From the NCBI GenBank assembly GCA_037447605.1, contig CM074812.1, positions 574,953-617,377 of the forward strand: a stretch of 42,425 nucleotides of DNA, written 5' to 3'. The notes beneath the pieces were generated by a model, which saw only the letters and a program-made list of their open reading frames with translations, was not told the DNA's origin and made no database searches. The stretch is from Zygnema circumcarinatum (Eukaryota; Streptophyta; Zygnematophyceae; Zygnematales; Zygnemataceae). Shown here piece by piece: positions 9,607 to 18,248 of the stretch (positions are counted from its first letter, which is position 1; each line of letters starts with the position of its first letter). Position numbers and translations under genes: made by a program.

Positions 9607-12149
9607 TCACATGAACTCCATCGGTCTCCGAGAGTCACTCTCCCTCCCTCTCTCTCTTCCCTCCCTCCTCCCGCTCTCCTCTCTCCCTCTCTCTCCTTTC
9701 TCCTCCCTCTCTCTCTCCTCTCTCCCTCTCTCTCCTCCCTCCTCCCTCCCTCTCTCTCTTCCCTCCACCCTCCCTTGCAACGCTCGCGTGCCCTTCGTTA
9801 AGCCCAACTTCCCTCCTCCGTTTCTAGGGTTTCCAAAATTAGGGTTGTCGAAATTCCCCTCATTTTCCACCCCTCTCTTGCGCGCTTCGTCCCCATAAAA
9901 TCGACTTCCTGAAGTGGAATTTTCCGGCAACCCTAAAAACTCAGTCGGGTTTTTTGCTGCAAACCAGTTCGGAGGTTCCACTTCTTCCGCCGTCACGTCC
10001 ACAAAAGGAGATGCCTTCTTCTTCTTGATCTCTATCCCTCCTCCTCTCTCTCTCCCATAGTCAAAACCCTCTCCCTCTATCCTACCCCTCGGCTCCCTGA
10101 ACCCTAATCCCTCTTCACCAAAAGCCGGAGGTTCTAATACTGCAAACTCCGCCACAGATTCGTGGTTTCCCTGGTCGACTAAAAACTCATCACTTAGTTT
10201 TTTTAGCTTCGTTTCAAACCTAAGTAAGGGCTCCTTCTCCACCTTGAATCTCTCATAATCAACGGTTCCCCCGAGCCTTGCACCCCTCCCTCTCTCTCCC
10301 TCTCTCTCCGTCTCTACCATTCCTCTCTCACTCCTGCGCACAGCCACCCTCTCCCACCCTCTCTCTACCTCTCCCCCTCTCCCTCCCACCACTCTCTCCC
10401 TCTCACTCTCAAGCTTCCGAGCCCCCCCTCTCCATAGCTCCCTCTCTTCCGAAACCCTCCCGAAAGCCCCACCTTCTTTTTCAAAACTCTGTAACTTGCT
10501 ACCACTGTCTACACTCGAATTATATGCAGTATTTACATTGTTTAATGAAGGATTATTTATGTTTAATGGAGGCCCTTTTTGATTAAAATCTGACCTATTC
10601 CTCCGCTGCCTTCCTCTGTAAGGGGGAGGCTGCCCTCCTTCGGAGTTTCGGCCAAAAGTTAGGTCATTGAAAAGAAGCTGCTCCACAAGGCCCTGTGAAG
10701 GGAGCAGTAGGAGGCGAGTGAGGGAGAGGGCAGAGAGAGAGAGAGAGGGAGGGAGAGAGAGAGAGGAAGGGATGGGAGGGTGAGGTAGAGAGAGAGATGC
10801 GAAGGGAGGAGCGGGGGAGGAGAAAGGAAGTGGGAGAAAGAGGAGAGACGGGAGAGGGAGAGGAGGGTTGGAAGAACCCTCCTAAAAAGACAGGGAGAGA
10901 GAGAGAAGAAAGAGGGAGAGAGAGAGGAGGGAGAGTTACAGAGAGAGAGAGAGAGAAATAGAGAGGGAGAGGCCACCTTTGTCAATTGGCACCATTGTCG
11001 ATCAAAATCCTCTCGAACGGTGATTTGTCCGGGCAGGGAGGAAAGGATTGCTGTTATAGGGAGGGAGAACGTGCTCATCTGACCGGAAAAAAAAAAGTCG
11101 AAGAGGGGAGCGAGGACGGAGAGGAGGGAGAGAAAGGGCGGAACCAATCAGATTTCTCCAAATTAGGTTTAATTTCAAACACCCAAGTTGTATGCTTTAT
11201 TATGACTATTTTTTTCTGAAAAACCCCTTTGTCATCTCCAACCCCATACCCTTTCCACATAGAGTTTAGAACTCAGTGAGGGGAGAATGGAGGAAAGACA
11301 AAACAAACATAAGGGGAATTCCGGGCAGACCCAAAAAACAAAAAAAACATTTCTCTTACCAAAGCTGCAGGAATGATCGGAATTCCAAATTCATCCAGTA
11401 CTAAAGATGCGATTTTTCCGTCTTCCGGGCAGAAAGAAAAGTCCCGGACCTGCCCCAACCCCCTTATTTTGTTCGTTTAGGGTTTGAACAAGACCAAGAA
11501 ATGTAAAGAATGAAAGAGTGGAAAAAAATGAACAAGAATTCTGCACATATTTCAAGTGGATGATTGGATGCTGTTGCTCGGAGTGCTGGTGGAGAGAGAG
11601 AACACTTGAGAGAGGGAAGGGGAGAGAGAGGAGAGAGAGAGAGAGAGAGAGAGAGGGAGGCGGGGGGAGAGGAGGTAGAGAGAGAGAGGGGAGAGGGAAG
11701 CGAGGGAGAGAGAGAGAGAGAGAGAGAGCTCTACTCTACCTTCCCCAGATAGCGACCGCTTTTGGTTACGATATCAGAGCCCACCTGTACCCATCATATC
11801 CCATGATGCCATGTGACGTGACGTGACGTGACAAGACGTGACAGTTGCAGAGACAGGCAAAAGTGCACAGACGGAAAATCCTGAATCTTTTAAAATCGAT
11901 AAAAAAGCCTCAAATGCGGGATTTTCATGGCTAATAAAGTAATGTTACTCACTGAATTGAAGCTTCTTCTTTTGCTTTCTTATCCAATATGTGACTGCAT
12001 GCGACATTTCTTGAAAAAGGGAGAGAGAATATTCCTACCAAGACATCCAGGGCGATAAGATTTGTCCTTTCTGCAATAGCTGCCTCCGACTCGACGAGGA
12101 GAACATCACCGATCTGCGGGAGACCAGAGAGATGAGGGGGAGAGGGGGG

Positions 12150-12199
<50 letters not shown>

Positions 12200-13077
12200 A
12201 GAGAGAGAGAGGGAGGAAGAGAGAGGGAGAGAGGGAGAGTGGGAGAGAGAGAGAGAGGGAGTGATAGGGAGGGAGAAAGAGAGGGAGGGCGAGAGAGGGA
12301 GAGATAGGGAGAGAAAAAGCGAGTGAGAGCGGAGAGAGAGTGTTCCAGTGGCAGCAGTTCCTAGCAGCCATGTGGCCATGAATGCCAAAACCAATAAAAT
12401 CCTAAAAGCCGCTGACTGTACTCCCCCATATCGTGTTTTTTTATTTTTATTTTTGGAATTTTCCATATCGACTTTTTTTTTTTAAGGAGAAGGGTTGACC
12501 TGCGCGATGCTGGGGAGGAGAATGACCTCCTTTGGGCCAATCAGGAGGCTTTGTCTCACGTGTAAAGCCACCACCTCCCACTGCCACATGGCACGCTTGA
12601 GAACAAAATCAGCCACTAACGCAACGCACAAACTTGCCCGCAACCCTGAACCCGAAACCCTAAACCCTAAAATTTCAAAACCCTAAATCCTCGGCTCACC
12701 TTGCCGACGTCCACCCAGAGCTGCGTGACGAGTCCCAGCACGCTGCCACGTGTCCTCGTGACCACTTGTCGGGCCACCAGCGCCGACCGGAGGAGCTCCA
12801 CGCGGGGGGGCCAGTGAGGGGACGCGCTCGCACGTGTGACGAATGGGGACGCACCACGTGGCGCGAGGAAGGGGGGGCTGACGAGGCGCTTCCCGGCGCC
12901 ATTACCGGCGGTGAGGGAGAAGGTTCCAGGAAGCAGCACGAAGGAGCGGGAGAGAGGGGAGAGGGGAGAGGGAGAGGAAAGGAAGCGAGAGGGGAGAGAG
13001 AAGGAGGGCTCAGAGCGCTCAGAATGGTGGAAGGGAAGGACAAGCTGCCACGTGGCGCAAGGGCTGGACGACGCCAT
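9607..13077 (-). CDS. Chloroplast PRC-barrel domain protein
   Basis: Seven exons on the minus strand: 13077-12700, 12580-12500, 12113-12039, 11784-11740, 11449-11360, 11078-10977, 10692-9607. All introns are phase 0 and the total encodes 618 residues. Residues 1-85 are a Ser/Pro/Arg-rich transit-peptide-like leader. Residues 96-165 form a first PRC barrel (VARQVVTRTRGSVLGLV, then WEVVALHVRQSLLIGPKEV and IGDVLLVE). Residues 173-262 form a second (VGSDIVTKSGRYLGK, VRDFSFCPEDGKIASLVLDE, FGIPIIPAAL). The double barrel matches cyanobacterial and plastid PRC-barrel proteins; their role is poorly known. The last exon (258-618) is a long low-complexity tail, rich in Arg/Glu/Gly at its end. The start sits just downstream of CCACGTGGCG. 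A 45-nt exon at 11784-11740 is needed for the second barrel. Confidence 0.8.
10712..10972. repeat. GA-rich tract in PRC-gene intron 6
   Basis: Pyrimidine-rich on the gene's sense strand (minus). It lies between the exon 6 donor at 10976 and the exon 7 acceptor at 10694. Confidence 0.85.
11584..11731. repeat. GA-rich tract in PRC-gene intron 4
   Basis: (GA)n with GGGAGGCGGGG interruptions, directly after the donor of the 45-nt exon. Polypyrimidine on the sense strand. Confidence 0.85.
12126..12340. repeat. GA-rich tract in PRC-gene intron 2
   Basis: Long (GA)n and (GGGAGA)n run next to the exon 3 acceptor at 12114. Polypyrimidine on the sense strand. Confidence 0.85.
12636..12690 (-). promoter_or_regulatory. 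Telobox cluster in PRC-gene intron 1
   Basis: AAACCCTAAA-type words (GAAACCCTAAACCCTAAAAT and AAAACCCTAAATCC) lie within 60 bases of the exon 1 donor at 12699. Teloboxes near the 5' ends of plant genes are known binding sites for MYB-type telomere-repeat factors. Function here is inferred. Confidence 0.5.
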
Positions 13078-13157
13078 GGCTGTTCTCTCGAGGGAGCGGG
13101 ACTATGGAGTGAATTGTTTACAGTACATTATGCTTACAAAACTGGGTCATGTCACAA

Positions 13158-13239
13158 GCGTTCATGCCGGAGTGGTTAACGGGACAGACTCGAAATCTGT
13201 TGGGCTCTGCCCGCGCAGGTTCGAATCCTGCTGAACGCG
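13158..13239 (+). tRNA. tRNA-Ser(CGA)
   Basis: Acceptor arms GCGTTCA (13158-13164) and TGAACGC (13232-13238) pair perfectly. The D-arm region has GGAGTGGTTAACGGG (A box). The anticodon stem is ACAGA/TCTGT with loop CTCGAAA, anticodon CGA. A long variable arm (TGGGCTCTGCCCG) marks a class II serine tRNA. The T arm is CAGGTTCGAATCCTG (B box). No intron. CCA is not encoded. A CTTTTGC run shortly downstream is a weak RNA polymerase III stop. Confidence 0.95.
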
Positions 13240-13289
13240 CTCTTTTGCTTCCCTCGTTAGTCTTTCAGCGGCTCTGCCACGTTTTGTGT

Positions 13290-13622
13290 ACGCGGCGACT
13301 TCCGATTGGGCCATGCACTTTCGCGCTGGACATCGACCATACATAACATACATGCATATATGAATGCATGACGCACACTTTCTCTAATGGCACTTCTTTT
13401 TCGTAATCACATTAGTAAGGTTTTAAACAATTGAAACCCGAAAAAAATTATCGTCTTGGACCTTACATGTAGAATGGGACCACCCATGACATGTGTTGCC
13501 TTCTCAACATTGGCCCTTTTGTTCAGTGCCTGCCTTATGCATAAACATTGTTCCACAAGGGGGACCATGGGACCGCCAACCATTGGATGGCCAATGATGG
13601 GACACTCCAATGGTTCGAACGG
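13290..13622 (+). repeat. Left copy of a ~320-bp direct repeat
   Basis: Begins CGACTTCCGATTGGGCCATG and runs to CCAATGGTTCG. The same order of words recurs at about 14768-15083 (for example GGGACCACCCATGACATGTG). No coding capacity. See the 5S entry and the finding on the bracketed segment. Confidence 0.8.
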
Positions 13623-14383
13623 TCAAACTGTCTGGTCACAATCTGATTTAGTCACCTGGCATTAGTCAGAAGGCCTCCCTCAGAACATGGCATGGTTGGC
13701 GCTCTGTTGCTGCGTGCCAATGGTTGGCTCACACTCCAGATGGTTCCCACATGTTGTGGTCTTGGCCCTCATGTGCATTTCATGGCCATGCCTATCTGAG
13801 ACCAATGCCAATCTAGTCTTCTTTTTCCAATGCTCACCTGTCAATTGAAGCGCTGTATTTTCTTCTCTGTCAGCTGCAACTCGACCACTGTAACAAGCCG
13901 TGAGCCCAAATGCTCCCAGCTTGCTAGTGGAAACCACTTGAGTATTGTAATGCTGGTTTCTAGAGCGTATGCAAGTACCACCTCCCCCACATCCCTTTGG
14001 TGCCCTAATAGCGATGGTGCGTGCATGAGTCCTCCCGCCCTAGCGGAGGATGGCCCCTTGCGGCTCCCCCAGGTCGCAGGAGCCTCCTTACAATCGGCGA
14101 GCCATGAGGTTGGCATGTACCAACTTGTTGTTGTGAACTTGGGCAAGGAATGGTCTATGAGAAAAAAAGGAGAGCAAAAATTGAAGTCGATGTGTGGCAC
14201 AGTAAGGAGCGTAGAGGCGAGGACGGCAACGCTAGAAATAGAGAGGTTGGGAGTGACACGTAGTTTCTAGAAACAACTTATACATGAATAAAAAGTAATA
14301 ACTTTTTACTTAAGGACAAAAGCTGAAGAATAAAAAAACTTATTAAAAACGAAACAGTAAACGTTCGTGTTGCGATTATACCT
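13623..14383. other. Non-coding segment inside the direct-repeat pair
   Basis: Open frames on both strands here (for example 13830-14270) lack recognisable domains or splice context. I see no supported gene. The direct repeats on either side suggest a repeated or mobile unit. Confidence 0.4.
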
Positions 14384-14501
14384 AGGTGCGATCATACCTA
14401 GGTTACTACGCCGGATCCCATCAAAACTCCGCAGATAAGCGCCTGTGGGCCGGAATAGTACTGGGATGGGTGACCTCCCGGGAAGTCCCGGTGTCGCACC
14501 C
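14384..14501 (+). rRNA. 5S ribosomal RNA
   Basis: About 118 bases starting GGTGCGATCATACC and ending GTGTCGCACCC; the two ends pair. The internal control region CATCAAAACTCCGCAG/TTAAGCG-type (here ATAAGCG) and the GATGGGTGACCTCC block match plant 5S rRNA. Only one unit is seen. The 5' 16 bases (TGCGATTATACCTAGG) are duplicated just upstream. A T-rich stretch follows the 3' end. It may be a dispersed or element-borne copy rather than part of an array. Confidence 0.88.
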
Positions 14502-14675
14502 ACCGTTCTTTTTCTTTCGTGTATTTCTGCGTTGGTTGGTGGTGACACGAGTCCCACTAAACACCCATTTGTTGTACCCATGTTACCCACCATTTTTTTT
14601 TCTTTTGTGTTATTTCTACGTTGGTTGGTGGTGGCACGAGACCCACTAAACACCCATTTGTTGTACCCATGTTAG
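14502..14675 (+). repeat. Two tandem ~80-bp units 3' of 5S
   Basis: Each unit runs from CACC-TTTTTCTTT through GTTGGTTGGTGGTG and CACTAAACACCCATTTG to ACCCATGTTA. The copies differ by a few bases. Confidence 0.8.
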
Positions 14676-14767
14676 CTCGCCTCTACGTATTTTGGTTTTC
14701 ATTCCAATAGCGCCTGCCTAAAGAAAGCTGCAGTGGAGCAGTATGCTCATGTTCAACAACAACAGAC

Positions 14768-15085
14768 GACTTCCGATTGGGCCATGTTCTTCTCGCGCTG
14801 AACACCGACCATACATACATGTATGTATGTATGACGCACTCTTTCTCTTATGGCACTTCTTGTTCGTAAACACATTTGTAAGTTTTTAAACAATTGAAAC
14901 CCGATTTAATTACTGTCCTGGACTTTTCATTGTACAATGGGACCACCCATGACATGTGTTGCCTTTTCAACATTGGCACTTTGTTCAGTGCCCGTCCTAT
15001 GCATGAACATTGTTCCACAGGGGGGACCATGGGATCGCCAACCATTGGATGGCAATGGTTGGACGCTCCAATGGTTCGGAGCCAT
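14768..15085 (+). repeat. Right copy of the ~320-bp direct repeat
   Basis: Same word order as 13290-13622, starting CGACTTCCGATTGGGCCATG. Diverged by point changes and small indels. It runs into the CCATTGG cluster. Confidence 0.8.
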
Positions 15086-15215
15086 TGGCAATGGTTGGCA
15101 TCCAATGGTTCCGACCATTGGCAATGGTTGTCTGGATCATGAAACAATGGTTGGCAACCATTGAATCCAATGGTTGGTCCCATGCCCACCATTGAATCCA
15201 ACGGTTGATCCCATG
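15030..15215. repeat. CCATTGG/CCAATGG inverted word cluster
   Basis: About a dozen CCATTG or CAATGG words alternate in orientation with short spacers, so the stretch could fold into many competing hairpins. CCAAT is also a promoter element. Confidence 0.7.
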
Positions 15216-15269
15216 CTCCGGCCTGCGCATTGTTCAGCTCTTCTGAAAGGGAGAGATCTCCACGTCGTT

Positions 15270-15499
15270 CTATGTTCCTCCAGAACCAGTGCAGTTCTTG
15301 TTCAACTGTGATAGAACGGCGAGTTTCCGTGTTACGGTCAACTGTACGAAACGAGCCGAGTCCCAGGCCCCCATCTCGAATCGTCTATGTTCCTCCAGAA
15401 CCAGTGCAGTTCTTGTTCAACTGTGATAGAACGGCGAGTTTCCGTGTTACGGTCAACTGTACGAAACGAGCCGAGTCCCAGGCCCCCATCTCGAATCGG
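15270..15499 (+). repeat. Tandem duplication of a 115-bp unit
   Basis: CTATGTTCCTCCAGAACCAG occurs at 15270 and 15385. The units are virtually identical through CCCCCATCTCGAATCG. They look recent. Confidence 0.9.
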
Positions 15500-15587
15500 C
15501 GCGGGTCACGTGTCCAACTCAGCTCTCAACAAGTCATCACTTCTTGGAATCGCGCCAAGTGGCAGGGAGACTGCTGGCAGTGCTTTC

Positions 15588-15792
15588 TACTTGCCACGTG
15601 GCAAAATATTAGAGGCTGCGGTGTCTCACGTGGCAAATAGCCATAGTCCTTGGCAGCTACGTGGCAAATAGCCAGCGACTTTAGCAACCACGTGGCACAT
15701 GACCTGCGACATTGGCCGCCACGTGGCAAATAACCAGCGATTTTGGCGGCCACGTGGCAAACAAACAGAGGCTTTGACTGCGACGTGGCAGG
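15588..15792 (+). promoter_or_regulatory. G-box array upstream of the lumen protein gene
   Basis: Seven ACGTGGC words occur at roughly 20-40-base spacing, several inside a repeated phrase of the form ACGTGGCAAATAGCCAGCGA. G-boxes bind bZIP and bHLH factors and are common in light-regulated photosynthetic genes. The array ends about 250 bases before the ATG at 16048. Confidence 0.7.
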
Positions 15793-16047
15793 GTCTGAGT
15801 TTTCCATCGTTCGGTCTTGGAAGCCTCCAAGAATTTGGAGCTTGTTCATGTTCGGTTTAAATTTTCATACTAATTTCTGAAAAATAATCTCAATTTTGGT
15901 CCGAGGACCAACATAAAGGGCCACCTCCTCTCTTGCAGGTCTTGCACTTAAAGCTCTGCAGTTTGGCTGACTCTTCGATCAAGAATTTCATTTCTTGAAA
16001 ATCCTTTTCTGCTTTTTGAGGAGAAAGCAGCAGCACAGCTTCTTGCA

Positions 16048-16933
16048 ATGGCAGCCATGGCGGTCCAGGCCATGAACATGCGTCTTGCAGGGTCGCCGCT
16101 TAGCGCTCCTCGTTCCCTCGCAAGCACAGGCTGCTCTTGCAAGCGCTCTCCAGCAGCAAGGCTGCCTCCTGTCAGATGCAGCGCAAATGAGGTGAGGAAA
16201 GACGAGCATCCTTGAATATAAAATCATTATTTTTGACGTGTTCTCGCTATAAAGAGTTTTGTTCTTGTTTTACTCATTCATTCATCGAGATTTTTTCTGC
16301 CAATGTTTGAATTCATCCGTAGCTTCACGCTGGAAGCCGACCTGCAACCCTACATTCCTTGGCAGGATGGATGCAGGTTCCGTGTTCTTGAATACTATGA
16401 AAGCTCACAAATGAAAGCAAATGATTTGCAAAATGTTCTCCTTTTGTCTGCAGTTTTTTTTTTCTTTTTTGCCTTCGGATTCAGATCTCACTCCCTTGGT
16501 AGCTTCTGTGTTAAGCCTGCTCCTAACAAAACCCCTCTAAATTTGATATTCTTGGCAGGATGAGGCCTCCAACCGACCAGTGAAACTGGCTGTTGCAGCT
16601 GCTTTTGCAGCTTTAGCAGTCGGCAATGCGCAGGCCGCATCCATCGCCGACATCGCCGGTCTTCCTGAAGCCATTCAACAAAAGAAAGAAGAAATCAAGA
16701 GCAACAGTTCCCAATATGCGGATGTTGGCAAGCGTTTCAGTGATGGAATTGCTGCGAAGGTTGGATACGGCGAGTCTTCAAAGGGCGAGAGAGACGACCA
16801 AGTTGAAGCCCTTGAGAACGCGCCGGAGGGAGCATTCAACCTTGGAGCGAGACCGAGTCAGTCTAATAGTACCAACTTTGGGCAAACCGGCGATGTTGAA
16901 GGCGAGTTTGGTACGCAGAATGTTGGAAGGTAA
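16048..16933 (+). CDS. Thylakoid-lumen-targeted protein of unknown function
   Basis: Two exons, 16048-16191 and 16559-16933, phase 0, 172 residues. Exon 1 is a Ser/Ala/Arg-rich chloroplast transit peptide ending around VRCSANE. Exon 2 starts with a second signal (residues 55-72, KLAVAAAFAALAVGNAQA) ending in an AQA-A cleavage-like site; no twin arginine, so Sec-type export is likelier. The mature part (about 100 residues) is hydrophilic and has no membrane segment. It begins SIADIAGLPEAIQQKKEEIK and ends GEFGTQNVGR. I do not recognise the family; a small extrinsic photosystem or lumen protein is the natural guess. The upstream G-box array fits a light-regulated gene. GGAAGGTAA at the stop could alternatively be a donor, so a further exon cannot be excluded. 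Confidence 0.7.
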
Positions 16934-18248
16934 AATGTCCGAGCGTTAAAAAGAAAAGAATGCTGAAAATGTGCTGTAGTTTATAATCTTTTGTGAATGT
17001 TTTTGCAAGCAAATCGCAGTTCTTGCAGGGGATAGAAGGCGCAGTTTTGCCGCAGAACTATTCACCGATATGGTCTGCTGTTTTGGGGCGGAGTAGAACT
17101 GGCAAGACAATTTCAAATGTAACTGCTTAGCTCCTTTTTTCGCCTTCATTTCCCTTGCCTTCGTTGTTTCTTTTTTCTTCCTTTCAGTAAATATCTGTTC
17201 ACTTTCCTTTTTGTTTTTTTGTAACCATCGCTGAGGCTTTGATTTCATCCGTGAAATTGAGAGAATGATGCTTTCCTGTTTCTGCATGCCTCCTCTCATT
17301 GTCGAGAAGGCAGGGCACGTGTCCGTACAGCCCTGGTTCCTGCTTGAGAGGTTGAGTTGTGCCAGCCGCTGCCCTCTTTATTTCAGCTCGTGAGAGAGAG
17401 CAAAGCTGAGAGAGGCGAAGGGCTCGCATGGCGATAGAATGCTTGATGAGGTCGTGTGTGAGTCGACTGGGCTTATGATGCCAGTCGTTTTTTAGGTTTT
17501 CATCCCTCGTAATCGCAAATGAATGAATGCAGTGAATCTTCTTGTGCTCCTATCGCTCTCCCACTCCCCATCCCCTTTCTCCAACTCTCTCCCTTCCTTG
17601 TCCTCGCCCCCTCCTTAGCAGCATTCCTCCACTCTCGACTACTCAAGTTCATATTATATCAAAGCACTGAAATCTCTCGATCTTAAGTAAAGGAGAAACG
17701 AGTGCAAAATCAGCAAGTTATTACTTGTGGTAATTTTACCCAAAAATGAAGAGTTAGCATATGTTCACACAATCAAAATTCAAGACTTCAAAAATTTTTG
17801 AACTCTTATTCTCGTTGTTCTAAATATGAAGAATTCTTGAGAGCAAGATGGCGGAGGCTTCAACTTGACCTTGTGCAACCGTCCTCACGTACGAGCCGGT
17901 TCGCATATGACGTCAGTGTCGAAGGAGGGCGCCATGGCGGACTGAAAAGATTCATCCTCCCCTTGAAAAGGACGCGGGGGCGACCTGCAGCCTTTGAAAA
18001 GGCCTCGCCGCCGAAACCCTAAACTTGGTAAATACCTCTTTGGTCGCCATTGGCTGAGGGTTTGGCAGACACCGAGAGAAGAGCAGTCAGCAGACGAGTT
18101 TTTAAGCTGCGGAGGGAGAGAGAGGGGGGACTCCATCCCCTCAAATTGCCCCCATGGAAACCCTAAAACCCCTTCAAATCCGTACACAAGCCTGTGATAT
18201 CATGAACCCTCTAAACCCTAATTTCCCTTCAACCCTAAAAGAAAACCG
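16934..18248. other. Convergent intergenic region, no gene seen
   Basis: Holds the 3' ends of the lumen gene (+) and MurG gene (-). Open frames at 17798-18197 on both strands lack domain similarity. AAACCCTAAA words occur at 18014 and 18164-18230. Confidence 0.45.

Noticed and set aside
11949-12000. Possible PRC-gene exon encoding HILDKKAKEEASIQ
   Set aside because: The 45-nt exon at 11784-11740 fits the barrel and splice phase; this one does neither.
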